DNA of 64,000 bases, from positions 41,443,062 to 41,507,061 of the forward strand of contig NC_134367.1 in assembly GCF_035582795.1 (NCBI RefSeq), in the 5' to 3' direction. A model generated the notes under the pieces. The model was not told the DNA's origin. It saw only the letters and a list, made by a program, of their open reading frames with translations, and did no database searches. This DNA comes from Mycteria americana. Taxonomy: Eukaryota > Chordata > Aves > Ciconiiformes > Ciconiidae. Below, one piece after another: positions 26,501-37,770 of this stretch. The first letter of the stretch is position 1. Every line of letters starts with the position of its first letter. The position numbers were made by a program, and so were the translations under genes.

Positions 26501-29500
26501 ACACTTTCTGCTTCAGACTTTGAGGCGTCTGAGGCGGGAGGAAGGGAAGACAGGTTGCAAAAGGGCAGGTAAAACCTCACAGGAATTTGTGTGTATTTGC
26601 CATGTGGCAAAACTTCATATGAGTTAATTTTAAATCTATGCACGGAGAACTTCCATGTGTCCTTTACCAGTGATTACTATGCTTCTCAGTGACCTTTTGA
26701 TGAACAGTCGTAATGACCTTTTTGCATAAGTGAGTGGTCTTTAGTAATTTGGCTCTTCCTTTTGTTTTCAGAACTGTTCAGACCTGTGGGTACTCTTTGT
26801 CTTTTATAGCAAGAGAAACATAATGGGAAAAAAAAGTATTTTATCTTCATCAAAAATTATGGGGATCTCTGCAAGGAAAATCCCATCTTTGTAATAACTG
26901 ACATTTCTATATGTCCTTACTAAATCACTACCCTGAAACACTGAAGGGTGTTGTTTCACACTCCCGCCCGTTGTGTTGTTTGGTGTTTCGTGAAGACTTT
27001 GGAGCTGGAAGGCGGTTTATTCATATTTACTAATAATAGTCCTGTGAGGAGGGAGGACTCTGCAAGGGAGGAATGCGAGAGCAGAGAACGATCCTCATTA
27101 GGATGCTATGTGAAGGGTGTCAGCCTACTGAGATCCCAGCTGTGCTCCGAGTTCCACGCTTCTCAGGAGCGAGAGGGCGAGTTGGGGTATGTGTCTAGTG
27201 GCACTTCTGTCGAGAAGATGGAGGCAATAGCGTTTCTGTGTCTCAGAAGCCATTCTAGCCCCCATCTCTTTTCAGTTCATTTCCTACTGATGACTTCAGT
27301 GCCAGAGCCTCCTTGAGAGAGAAAAGTCACATCTCTGTAACCAGCTACTGTGCAAACATGTAATCAGCATGGCCACGTTGTCCTTGCATTTGCACAGAAA
27401 TGAAATGGGGAATCCCAGTACCCAAGATTAACAGCCTGGATCTCCTCTGTGTATATAATCCTGCTCTCTCATTAGCATATATCCATCCATTTTTAATACA
27501 TAGAAAAAGGCTTCTAGATAATCTAGAAGGGAAACAGAAAAGCTATGTGTCACCATTATATTAAGGGAAAAAAACCCCAAAACCAGCCTGCAGAGGCAGA
27601 ATCTCATTCCCCTCTGCCAAATTGGTACATACTTTCTGGATCTGAAAACTGGTGGAGAGAATTCCGTTGGCTGCTGGACCGTATAAACAATTGGTTGAGC
27701 ATCTGCTTGTAGATGGAGCACTGCTGTACAGTCAACATCATGGTCTAGGAGGAACTCCAGCTCAATGAAAAACCCAGGGGAAGAGGAGGAGGAAGAGGAG
27801 AAGTGCTGCTGGCAGAAGTAGTGGGTTTTCTTTGGACAGAAATGGTGTTCCACTTTCTTTATGTGTATGGTTTACAGTATTGTGAATCTCCCTCTTATTG
27901 AAGAAATGACTGAATAGAATGCAGAGACAGAATTTGTATTGCTGATATTTTCTGGAGGGAAATGCTAGCAGTGGCAACGGATGCTTCTGAATGTATATGG
28001 ATTTAAGCAAATTAAAGGCGAGAGGGTTCCATGAAGGCAGAGAACAGTCCAGAGATGCACCGCCCTGCACGGAAATCAAAGCAGCTTTGTGAAACTATGG
28101 TATACAATGCAAATATGGTTGCTGGGCCACACCACAGCAGAGAATTTGCTCCCTGTTTTAGAGCTATTCTGCTCTGGTGCTTGGTGTGAGAGGTATGTGA
28201 TGTATCTCTTTCGGCCCAAATAAGAAAGCAGTGAATTTCTAAGGTCCTTGAGCCAGATCCTGCATGGTGTCTCAGACTAAGTATCTTGTTCTGATTGCAG
28301 AAGGGAGGTGAAAAAGCTGTCAAGCTTCTTAGCAGCTGGTAATGGCCATACAGACGACACTTTCGGTTTCTTTTAATCCAGCCTGTTGTCCCCCCATTGG
28401 CATAGCAGATAGGATCTGGGGTGGAGGGAGTGTATGGTGCTTGGACCGTTTGAGCTGTTGGGAAGGCTTGCATGAGCTATGGCCAGAACACTCTGGGGTT
28501 TCTGCCACAGGGCTGGCCTCAAATCAGCAAGCACTGGTGGAAGCTAAGAATTAAATCTGAGCATTCCTTCTTTTCCTTCCTTCCTGCCTTGTTCTGACTT
28601 GCAGAAATAAATGGATCTTCATAGTTTAGATCTAACAGTGCCTACAGTCTAAGTGCAGTATCTCACCCTTGCATTTGATTTAAGTGCATTCCTCTTTTAG
28701 TTAAGATGAATATAAATAATCAACAGGTAAAGTGAGAATGCCAACCTTCCGGTAGGGTTGGAGGCAATCTGCTTGAAACTGTCAGATATGTTATCAATGT
28801 CATTTTCATTTGTAGAACCCTAGAAAATTTCTAGTGGAGTGCACACAATTTTAGGATTTTTTTGACAATGTAATTGCGCAATATATATGATGATAGTGCT
28901 TTCTATCTTTTCTTTATAGTGTCTATCTTTAGATATAGTCTATCTTTTCTTTATAGGACTACATACCTGCAGTAGGCTGTAGACTTTAAGTTGAAAGTCA
29001 TTGAACTAGACTTTGCGTGTTTCAAAAAAGAATTGTTCTTCCTACTTTTACTAAGCTAAGTGGACTTTTTTAAAAAGTTGATGTAAATACATCTTTGTAA
29101 CCTTAACTGTAAGCTGAAGATGTTTTTAAGGCATATTCTGGCTGTTCCAAAATTCTCACTGACTAATTGGGAGTGTTGCCTGGACTTTAGGAGCGCAGTC
29201 AGGGGCTTAAAAGTGCACCTGATGTGAATCAATCTCTGCTCATTGTAAACCAGCTTATTGGGAAGCTGCTTTCCTGTCTGCTTCCTGCTTGCATTTTAAA
29301 CACGTGTGTTTACTTGGAAGGCATCCCCTCTGTATTATCAGGTTGTCTCTTGGGCAGTTCTGGTTCTTGACTATTGGAAGAATTTCTTGCCTAGGAAGAA
29401 AACTTGAGTAGATTAGCTGTGGATAACATGAAACTCGCTTTTCTCTTCAGCAGCCTCCTGTTGCAGCCTGTAAACAGAGGTATTCTTAGAGCTCTAAATT

Positions 29501-31680
29501 CACATCTTGCCAAGGGGAAAATATATTACGTTCATGAAATTGCAAAATCAAAGATAATTTTTATTAACCCCCATACCCCACAATGCATGTAATTCTAAAA
29601 AGACACAGTCCAGTCAGTGAAATGAATTAGTCTAAAAGCAGTTAGCTCTACACTGTATGGAAACCCCAGTATTCAGACTTATTATGTATGATATTCTCAG
29701 CCAGTTCACCATTCTTACCTGTCCTGTATCTTGCAGAGAGATCAGGAGAATCTTATAGATGAGCTGTGGTTTAAGAATATCAAAATGAAAATTCTGTGAT
29801 GCAGGAGAATGAAGCTCAAATGATGCGATGGAAGAGTTGCTTAGATACTACAGTGATGACAGTGGCACAGGACCTTATATAGAAATAGAAACGAAATAGA
29901 AATAGAAATGGTTTTCCTGCAGTCATTCTGCTACACAGAATTCCTACCAGTGTAAGCATGAATTTTGCATACCAGTCAGCAATGAGATAGCACCTTATAG
30001 TTTTAGAAACTATATGAGGGAAAATGAAAGAGAAATTAGGGTTGGTTTGTGTAAAATTGTCAAAGCTGGAGGGCTCTGGGAAGATGCCTGATGGTTCATT
30101 GATTTGGTTGAATGTGGCTGAACAAATAAGGTCAATTAAATTTCAGAACAAGGTGAGTGGGTTTGGTTTCCAGGCATTTCTTTGTCCAGTGTCCAAAAAC
30201 AGATGGGGGAAGTTTGTTGACCCTCTTCAGCATTTTCCACTCTTCCTGGGTTGTTTCTTAGAGGGATCTCCTAACTGGGACGTCTGGTCTTAGAGAAACA
30301 GCCCAAGTAATGGCAGGACCCTCAGTTTCCTTAGGTGAATGGTCGAACAGGCTGCAGCATTGCAAAATTGCATTTTTACTTGATATCCTTGCTACATTTT
30401 TAATTTCTCAGCTTCATGCAGCTGGTCCTCACTATGCGTTTCTGGGCCATGCAGAACAACAACTTTCCATGCGCAGTGGTTATTTGCTTTACATAAAGGC
30501 TTTGCAAGCCTAGATAGAGACAGGGAACGAAAAAGCAGCACTTAAGTCCTTGAATCTGGTCTGTTATTGTACTCTCTTTTGGCTTCATTATTTTCATTAT
30601 TACTGCAGCAATTACCATTGTTAGAATTCTTCTGTAGCACGGTGGTACCTTGGTGCCTCAGCCCTGCGTGACGGAGCACCTGGTACCAGGCACAGAACAA
30701 AGAAGTCAGCCTGCCTCGAGTGGCAGATAGCCTGTGGTAATTCACATATCTTACATGGATGTGCCTTGAAATCTTACATTAAGGCATTTCTTAAAGCAAA
30801 AAAATAGTTATATTAGTCATTCTTAACCTGTACCAAATAGACACATTTCCCTCTCTAATGTTTTCCTTGTCTTTAGGAATTGCAGTTCTTTGTGTTTCAT
30901 GGCTGTTAAGTGACATGTATCCCACTCCACATGCCTTGATCTCCATTTCTTTGTATCTTCTTTGGTTAGATATGCCTTTGCAAAGAAGGTATAAAATGTT
31001 AACTATTCTAACTTTTGCTGATACGGTAAAGGCCCGAAGGTTGTGAAAGATGTCAGATTGTAAATAATCAGGCCCTGCTCCTTTTCAGTCCTGTTCATGA
31101 GATTAAATGCCTGATTCATTTGAAAATTTCAACGTAATAATGACCATGTATTTCTTTTCTTCAGAAACGGAAACAAAAAAATCAAGGAGAGTAGAAACTG
31201 GGCAATCAAGGAGAACAATGACAGATGCCATTCTGGTCTTTTGCCTGGTAACTGGAATCATTGTGACTGTTGGTGTGATCTTTGCCATGATCTGTATGAT
31301 TCTTCACTGGTAGGTGGACAGCATACAATGTGATTTATGTTTTATTTGATGAAAATATGGTACTACTGATGACAAAAATGACCTGGGGTGAACTATTTAA
31401 GTTTTTCTGCAGTTTAATATTTGTGTTGCCAGTAGAAAAAACAGGAGCAAGCTTCTGGAGATTTGAAAGAAGTACTTTGCAGAGCAGTTACAGTGATTGT
31501 GGATGTTCTGGAAGGGAATGATTCAGAGCAATTTATGTAAACCTACTTAAAGGTATGTTTTTGTTTAATTCTTTTTTCCATTTCAGGGCTGTTGTAAAAT
31601 CTATTTGGGAATCAAAATCTGGGCAAGACAACCAAGGCAAGAAGCTGGCCAACAAAAGATCACTGTGTAACACAGAATAA
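14355..31680 (+). CDS. SPACA1: Sperm acrosome membrane-associated protein 1 (SPACA1), seven exons
   Basis: Joining seven exons with GT/AG borders and matching phases gives 259 residues plus TAA. Order: a Leu-rich signal peptide (about 1-28), N-glycosylation sites at N30 (NGS) and N49 (NAT), a Cys-rich ectodomain with [12 protein letters not shown] at 55-66, VRVEEC at 87-92, CGWG at 98-101 and NRFKYVWK at 122-129, then one membrane segment (about 202-227) and a short tail starting HWAVVKSIW. These motifs match mammalian SPACA1 (EVEFGMCTVTCG, RVEECRG, NRFKYMWK, NWAAVKAFW). The family is a type I membrane protein of the acrosome, needed in mouse for acrosome shaping and implicated in sperm-egg interaction. 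It is expected to be testis-specific. The plus-strand position beside minus-strand CNR1 matches the amniote order. The tail after the membrane segment is about 30 residues against about 50 in human, and open sequence follows the stop. Identity is near certain; exact 5' and 3' transcript ends are not. Confidence 0.95.
14494..18269 (+). other. SPACA1 intron 1
   Basis: The first 350 bp belong to the CpG island. The rest is AT-rich, with T-runs near 15920-15950 and 16296-16318. I see no coding exon or recognisable mobile element. Confidence 0.8.
18270..18326 (+). CDS. SPACA1: SPACA1 exon 2
   Basis: 57 bp between a tttgtgttcag acceptor and a GTAAGT donor, phase 1 to phase 1. It encodes [18 protein letters not shown], including glycosylation site N49 and the family-diagnostic EVEFG-CTVTC motif. 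Confidence 0.93.
18622..18675. repeat. Two-part stem-loop (54 nt)
   Basis: The outer arms 18622-18633 and 18664-18675 pair perfectly over 12 bp. The inner arms 18638-18645 and 18651-18658 pair over 8 bp. They are separated by a 4/5-nt internal loop and capped by GAAAG. It lies in SPACA1 intron 2. It resembles a small precursor hairpin or a decayed palindromic element; function unknown. Confidence 0.6.
19362..19947 (-). mobile_element. Solo LTR of an avian endogenous retrovirus
   Basis: On the plus strand the element runs from ttgactggctgccaggtgcc to cccagccagaccaaataca. This matches, from memory, a widespread bird LTR family that begins with a ggttgaccctggctgg-type end. Internal blocks fit too (ccctttggtcagtttgggt, agctgtcccggctgtgtcc, aaaacatcggtgtgttatca). 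Orientation is minus: on that strand the family's CRE/TATA region comes first and an AATAAA (in ctttaataaactgcc) follows. No internal retroviral genes flank it, so it is a solo LTR lying antisense in SPACA1 intron 2. It is moderately diverged, with a decayed TATA region. Exact ends and target duplication are not resolved. Confidence 0.85.
20029..20079. repeat. 17-bp tandem repeat, three copies
   Basis: ggcatcatctcgtatct is repeated three times with one or two substitutions per copy. Confidence 0.8.
22306..22407 (+). CDS. SPACA1: SPACA1 exon 3
   Basis: 102 bp, phase 1 to phase 1, preceded by a T-rich tract ending cacccaaag and followed by GTAAGT. It encodes [15 protein letters not shown], then [16 protein letters not shown], closely matching the corresponding mammalian block. 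The phase-1 T joins exon 4 to give the conserved Trp of CGWG. Confidence 0.93.
22408..22784 (+). other. SPACA1 intron 3
   Basis: Short 377-bp AT-rich intron with consensus ends (GTAAGT, ctcctatag). I see nothing else in it. Confidence 0.85.
22785..22891 (+). CDS. SPACA1: SPACA1 exon 4
   Basis: 107 bp, acceptor ctcctatag, donor GTGAGT, phase 1 to phase 0. It encodes [19 protein letters not shown] and [14 protein letters not shown]. The mammalian counterpart has PISESL and NRFKYMWKLL. Confidence 0.93.
22938..22959. repeat. Perfect 22-bp palindrome
   Basis: The two 11-bp halves (gtatttacctg and its reverse complement) meet with no spacer around a PstI-like ctgcag centre, 46 bp inside SPACA1 intron 4. 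Confidence 0.8.
23385..23588 (+). repeat. (TTTTC)n microsatellite at the exon 5 acceptor
   Basis: About 40 TTTTC units with interruptions (TTTTTTC at 23401, 23465 and 23522, plus TCTC near 23411), spaced about 60 bp apart as if blocks had duplicated. It has no AG dinucleotide and ends 6 nt before the AG of the SPACA1 exon 5 acceptor, so it serves as the polypyrimidine tract. Confidence 0.95.
23595..23730 (+). CDS. SPACA1: SPACA1 exon 5
   Basis: 136 bp, phase 0 to phase 1, donor GTGAGC. It encodes DDSAIMEV, a Cys pair (C150, C160) and [11 protein letters not shown], matching mammalian NDSAILEV and ATIKFTVYTSS. The acceptor cggctag directly follows about 205 bp of TTTTC repeat. Confidence 0.93.
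23731..31164 (+). other. SPACA1 intron 5
   Basis: The 7.4-kb largest intron. It contains a C-run (24667-24676), an LTR remnant (25799-25935) and a direct repeat tctatcttttctttatag at about 28902 and 28939. I see no further coding exon. Confidence 0.8.
25799..25935 (-). mobile_element. LTR remnant, internally deleted
   Basis: The left edge tgtggtgggctgaccctggc resembles the terminal end of common avian LTRs. The adjoining GC-rich part (gagccggctggaaccagc, cacggggcagccctggcct, gccctgcagcccc) resembles the opposite end of such an LTR. The middle seems to be missing. The assignment is from remembered repeat structure, so moderate only. Confidence 0.45.
31165..31309 (+). CDS. SPACA1: SPACA1 exon 6
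   Basis: 145 bp, acceptor ttcttttcttcag, donor GTAGGT, phase 1 to phase 2. It encodes a basic juxtamembrane stretch ([14 protein letters not shown]) and the single membrane helix up to the HW that begins the tail. Confidence 0.92.
31310..31586 (+). other. SPACA1 intron 6
   Basis: 277-bp intron with a GTAGGT donor and a T-rich tract ending tttcag. No repeat recognised. Confidence 0.85.
31587..31680 (+). CDS. SPACA1: SPACA1 exon 7 (cytoplasmic tail)
   Basis: 94 bp after acceptor ccatttcag, phase 2 entry. It encodes [10 protein letters not shown] (human AAVKAFWGAK), a Lys/Arg-rich stretch and SLCNTE before TAA at 31678-31680. The frame stays open for 58 further codons after this stop. Confidence 0.85.
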
Positions 31681-31857
31681 ATAGCCCTCCCCCCCCCAGG
31701 GTCCGCATTGGCCTTTCAAGGAATTGGAGTCTCTGCACCTGCAGCTACACTGTTCTCACCATCCGCATTAGCCATAATACAAGAAGTGGCAGAGCCTTCA
31801 CTCACAGAGGATGAAGTACAGAAGTCCTTCCAGGACTTGCATAATGAACAGAATTAG
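31681..31857 (+). other. In-frame open extension after the SPACA1 stop
   Basis: Directly after the TAA the same frame has 58 sense codons before TAG at 31855-31857. The first codons include nine consecutive C bases. The rest reads as balanced protein-like sequence ending acidic (EPSLTEDEV, then FQDLHNEQN). The mammalian SPACA1 tail is longer than the 30 residues coded here and also ends acidic with a terminal Asn-Glu, so this may be former or alternative tail sequence. It could equally be ordinary 3' UTR. Confidence 0.4.
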
Positions 31858-31929
31858 AAAAAAAAATTACATAGAAATACTATATAAAGAAGATTAAAAT
31901 ATATTTGAAATACTGGTTTTAAGATAACA

Positions 31930-31940
31930 AATAAATTAAA
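31930..31940 (+). terminator. Candidate SPACA1 polyadenylation signal
   Basis: AATAAA at 31930-31935 overlaps ATTAAA at 31935-31940, about 250 bp after the stop. It is the first canonical hexamer downstream. Another ATTAAA lies at 31893-31898. Confidence 0.5.
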
Positions 31941-32410
31941 AAATAACTGGTTTTACAGTTCATTCACTATCTTGGATTACTGAACTTTAAGTGAAATGGG
32001 TAAAAATACTTCTATTTTAAGGTGGACACCATTCCCCAGGTAGTTTAATTCCCCAGTCTAAGCACCTCTGAACTGGAGAACCAAAGCCAGATTTTTGTGA
32101 GGATGGTGAAAATGATATATTTAACATGTCTTAATTTTGTGGAGATGTTAATCTAGACTAGATGAAACTAGGCACATAGTGTAGGCAGAGACCATTTTTT
32201 GTAAAGTGCTCCTTATCTCCTCAGTGATCTTCCAAGCACAGCACCTACTGTGTAATCACTGTAATCCAGTTTCTTCTTGACACATGGAAGGATGTGTAAT
32301 GGTAGAAAAGATCATTAAAAGTTTCTTAATAAGATTAATTGAATTTTCACCTGCACATTTGCACACATAACCGTTTCTGCCATCAAGGGGACCAAAATAT
32401 GTGAACAGAA

Positions 32411-32640
32411 GAGTAGCCCCATAGGGTCACACCAATGATTCAGCTACCTCTGTAATCAAATCAATGGACAAAAAAAGGATGTCTAGGGAAGAGTACAAAA
32501 GCAAGACGAGGCTGTATGATGTTTTCCACAAGTATTCCTCCAGCTTCCAGGCATTTGGAGGCGATTGCATCTTCTAAACCAGATGCAATTTCTAAGCAGT
32601 TGGCAATCTTGAATAGATTTCTTTTCCTTGGCTTTGCTCA
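32411..32640. mobile_element. Possible ancient CR1-like fragment
   Basis: The blocks catagggtcacaccaatgat, gggaagagtacaaaagcaag and tattcctccagcttccag recall old sauropsid CR1-type 3' sequences. Strongly diverged and not verified. Confidence 0.35.
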
Positions 32641-35600
32641 GTGTCCCCTTGTACCTGTGTAAGCTTCTGTCACATAAAACATCCTACACAAGGAGATCCA
32701 CAGCACAAACACACCTTTTGTCCAGCTTGAACCCACTTCCCAGCTTCATTTGTTACACCTTACTTCTTGAAAAGGCAGTGAGCTGTCAATCCGCACTGTC
32801 CTCTCCCTGAAAGTGACTGTCTTTTAGACCTCTAAAATATTCCCTGGTTATTTTCTTTCTGGACTGAAAAGTGCAAGATAACTTAGTGATTCTTCATCCT
32901 GAAACCGTACCGTACCTCTGACCATCCTTACTGACCTCCTCCATTACATGACTGTCTTGTTTATGAAGGTGCTTTCTGTTTGTGTAAATAAACATGGTTT
33001 GATGAAAATAAAAAAAACTGAGCTGATGACATGTTGAAAAATGGACTGTGGATTGATTAAAATGTTTAATAGATTTTATGATTAAGATTTTCTCTTGAGT
33101 ATAGTAGAAGTTCTGAAAAGAGGCCAAATATTGAGCACTCCAGGGTAGAGAATGCTTCTCAGTAAAGAACATTGCAAAAAAATTGCAAAAAAAATAGATT
33201 GGAGGTAGTAACTCATCCTCTCAAAGAATTCCTGTTCTCTTCAGATCCTCTGTTGCTGCAGATGTTCTAATTGCACCATCTGCACATCCTTAAAAAAGCA
33301 TTATCATATTTTTCAGAGATACATCATTTTGTTTGCTGTTTAGTGAAAAGATCATTTACATTTTTGCAAATAAAACATCATATTCAAAAATGACGTGCAC
33401 TTAATTCTATAAAAATACCTTTTTTAAAAAGGAAATGATATTTTTGGTAACACTATCATTAGCTATGTCATTTTATATCATTTGGTAGACAAACCTAAAA
33501 GTCTTGCAACATAAGAAGAAAATGCATCGAGAAGGAAAAAGCAGACAATAACAATTTTGCAGTTTGCAAAACTAGCTTACACGTTCAAGGTGAGTTTTTC
33601 ATCCCATGCAATCAAAGAGAGCATATTGTGGTGGGTCTGGGATTAGGGCTGGAATGCTGGTCTTAAAAATAGACCAAAACCAGTTGTTACTACTCAGGAA
33701 AATGTTTCCACTGAAAGTATGGCAAATATGAAGCCCTGCCATCAGCTCTGCGATTGACTTTTGAACTCTTGCTTTCATGTTGTAATTAGGGTGTAGCATA
33801 ACTGTAAGAGAGGGAACTAGAATATTCTTTTCCATTATGATGCAAAGGTGTACTATTATACAACCTTTTGTATTTTAATAACATTTGCAAAGAACCTCCA
33901 GTCTTATTTGGGTTGATATTCTGAGGGTTTTAAATTTCCATGGTCTGCTGGCAAATCCAGCAAAAAGTAATAGATACATAAGCAGAGTAGTTCAGAAAAT
34001 GAAACTCAGAAACAGCTGAACTAATCCATACTGGTGAGTGTGGGAGTCCTTAGGGTAGATCAAGGAGGTTTTGTTCTTTATGGGCTTATATTTTGTAAAA
34101 TATGATTATATTCTGCTTTTTTTTTCCCTCTTATAAGTCCTTAAAGCTACCTGCAAAATAGAAAAAAAATTGCTAGAAAATTTGATGCAAAAACTGTAGC
34201 GTGAAATACGAAGAGTGCCTTGCTGCTCAACAAATAGGGTAAACAGGCTGTTCCGTTGTTGAAGCCGCAATCAGAAACTCCACAAAGTGAGGAAATTCCT
34301 GAAGTGAAGATTACTCTGTCCAAGCAGCCATCGCACAACCACTATATTATCATTCTCTCACCCTAAATATAAACTTGAATGAATTGCTCTTTGTACTAGA
34401 TGCAGTATAAAACACATAGGAAGTGCAAAATTATTATCTTAGCACAACCCATAGCAACCTTCCCTGACTTTTGAGCCTATAATCTGAATAATATACTTAC
34501 TAGTTTGGTAACGGTGGACAGCCATGGCACATAAACGACATCCAGAAATAAGTGTTTTAACTTAAGTATTTTTAAAGAGATAAAGAACATGTTGCAATCT
34601 GCTTGAACACTTCTGGCAAGAAGTATTCACCATCTAGGATATATAACTGTACTTCATGTAATTCCTTTTATCTGCAGTGCCTGAGAAATGTAAAGAATGT
34701 TGTCATTGTTACTTTCTGATAGTGGGTTAATTAAGAGAACCAACAAGAGTTTCTCTGTTTCCACAGATTTAAGTACAGTATTTCTATCTCCTCCTGCTTG
34801 CTGACTGCAGTGGAAACATTATCTTTACTGATTACCCCAAGGTACAAAAGTATTCTTACTCTCGGACTTTAGGCATAGGCCCAACTCCTGTTTAAGCCAG
34901 TGGTATTTAAGCTCTTGAAGTGAGAATCTGCTGCATTTCTAAGGGGAGAAGCACAGAAGAACTAGAAGCAGAAGCGACAAAGGTCACATAAAAAATATGT
35001 TCATGATCTCGGGAGCTTGTGCTGCGTACAAGAGCTTTTGGCCAATGCAGATTAGGCAGCCTCCCCAGTCTGCTCTATAAAGTGTGGTCTGTACAGAAAT
35101 CCCAGCGCTCTGGGAGCTCGTAGCTTTGCCCTCATTCAGACGCGCTCCTACACCACACCTTGGAGGGCCATCAAGCTCAGTTCATCTTCTAGGAGACCTT
35201 TTCATGTGTCTTAGCTGTACAGAGGACTTCTAGGATCTCCTCCTACTATTCCAGCTGCTGGATCCAGGATACAGGGGCCAGAGTGAAGGTGGAAATCTCA
35301 TCATGCTTAAATTTAAGCTTGTACTTACATTCTTTCCTGAACTAAGATGTCCTCATACATGCGTTTAAGCAATTTCCTGAATCAGGGCCAAAATGACTGT
35401 GTCATCCCTTGCTTTCATTTGCTTTGCATTGTCTAATATTGCAGCATAATCTTGTGGGGTTTGTTTTAATTTAATAGTATGTTAAACATTTCCCCACTAT
35501 TCTTTCATCTTCCCTTTCTTATTCCTCTTAAAGAAGAATCTTTTTGGAATGCATATCTTGTCTGTGTATGATCCACCATCTGTCTCAGGAAATTTAGGAT

Positions 35601-37029
35601 GCATTTATATAGTTATTTAGGTCTTGATGTATGTGCCGTTTCATTTATGTATGGTCTAATAGTATATACCATAGAAATGAATTTTTTTTCTTTGACAGCT
35701 TTACTGGCTCTTTTTGGAAATGAAATTTTTATGGTGAATTGCAGAGATTTTCATTATTTTTTTATAACTTCATTTAGTCAAACACACTTAACAAAATAAT
35801 AAGTACTCACGGTTTTTCTTTCTTTGCTGCTATGCGTACAGGAGAGAGAGTGCCACAGAAATATGGGTCATTTTTTAACCTGATGCTCTATAAAATAAAA
35901 TAAAGAAATGCTAGTTGAAAACCAATTCAGTGCTCCATGATCGGTGGCAAAATTTCAGCATTGTGCAGCTATTACAGGGAGAAAATAAGCAAATAATTTG
36001 ATTTACGATTTTATGAATCAGAAAGCTACAGCTAAATGTTAAGTCAAATGTACCGCATTTTGTGTGGGTTTTGGAAATAGAGCTCTGTGGTTTCCAGGTG
36101 TTTATCTGTAAAGTGTAGAGGTGGATTTTTCAGGAGCTGAGCATTCAGCTTCTACTTCATTATGAGAATCTCGTTATATTAGGCCAATATTGTTCACTTA
36201 CGATTTGCTAAGTTTTTTACTTAGCTGTATAGAAAGCTTTTGACTTAGAACTGGGTCAGAGTGCTCAGACTGGAAAATTCATTATGGTGAATTTTCAGGA
36301 CAATGCTACTTTAACAGGAAATTGTGTTTGTGGGCTGTGAAAAGATAACTGGAGAAAAAGCTTGCATGTCTGAAGCAATTAAACCCCAAATCCAGCGTGG
36401 CTGGATATGGATAATTGGTTATTTAAAATTACTTAACCTACATGTGTTTTGCACTCTATCCTCATGTTCTTATAATCAGAAAGTTATGGGGCAAAATGGG
36501 AAGACTTGAGCTGATTAAATCTTCATTTTGGACTGTAAGCCCTTTCCCAAAGAGATGGTTTTGTAGTATATGTGCCTACGAAGTCTTACAACATGGTGTC
36601 CTGATCCTTATTGAGGGTATCACATGGTACCACAACGTAAGAATTAAATAATAGTATGAAGTTGTCATGCAGATGAAGCAGTTACTATTTTGGGATAACA
36701 TTAAGTTGTATTACACCTAGAATAATGGCAAATTGTTAATTAAGATCCCTTGATATTTGCAATGATCCAATTTTCTGCTACTTATAACTGCCAAATTTTA
36801 GTCTTTAAGGCATAAATTTTCCATGATGAATATGTGATCCTCAGGCTACTATCTTCCTTTCTGGGTATGCAGAAAGTGCAGTCAAATGTTTTATTTTTTC
36901 TGGGGACCCACTCAATGGAAAAATAGGCTGCTAATCCCATCCTGACCATTTCTCTTGCATTCCTAGTTTTTGCTCCCATCCCAGTTTCCCCCCTCCCAGC
37001 CTATTCTCCCATCAGCAGCTCTTCCGTAG

Positions 37030-37770
37030 TGTGGTAAGACTAAGACTGAACAGGGAAGGAATGACACTGTGACTTGGAGATGATGGAGGAGAAGTAAGAA
37101 AGAGCAAGAAGATTAAGACAGGTTGGGTGAGTATTTTGAGAGTGGCTGGTGAGAGCAGGCTGGGAGGGGGGAAACTGGGAAGGGAGCAGAGACTGGGAGT
37201 GCTAGAGAAGTGGTAATGGAGGGAAGGCTTAGAAGAAAAAAGAAATTAAGCAGCATTCTGAGATTAGTGGGACAAAGAGGCTGTGCTTAGAAACCTGATG
37301 GGAGTGGGGAGAAGGAGCAGATACTGTGAAAAGAGAAATGCCTGTGAGCAGGATCTTCACTGATGGGAAGAACTGGCTGGATAGAAATCCAGACGGGAAT
37401 TGTGAGGAACATGGGGAAGGAGACTGAGATTGTGAGACCCTGGGAGGCAGAAAGAGATCAAACAGGGAGCTGAGCATGCTGAACATGAATATGGAGAGAA
37501 GAAAGGCAGGATGAAGACATTGAAACTGGGGAAACAACCTGGGTCTGAATGCTGGGACAGCAGGGCCGGGGGACTGGAGTGATGGAAGAGCAAGGCTGGA
37601 GGGAAAGACTAGGACTGAATAGGTAAGAAAACAGAAACCAGGGTGAGAAACCTGAAGAGTGGAGACTGGAAGTCACTGGCAAGAAGAGCCTGGAAGAATG
37701 AGCAAGGGAGATGTGGGACTACAGCAGGCACTGTTTTTGAAGGGACAAGACAGAAGAAGTCAGAACAGAG
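37030..37770. repeat. Purine-rich tract, probably an eroded minisatellite
   Basis: About 740 bp in which the plus strand is mostly A and G, with recurring near-copies of gactggga, ggactgg and gagactgg at irregular 25-60 bp spacing. The pyrimidine strand yields long Ser/Pro/Leu-rich open frames in several registers, typical of such repeats and not of genes. Confidence 0.5.
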
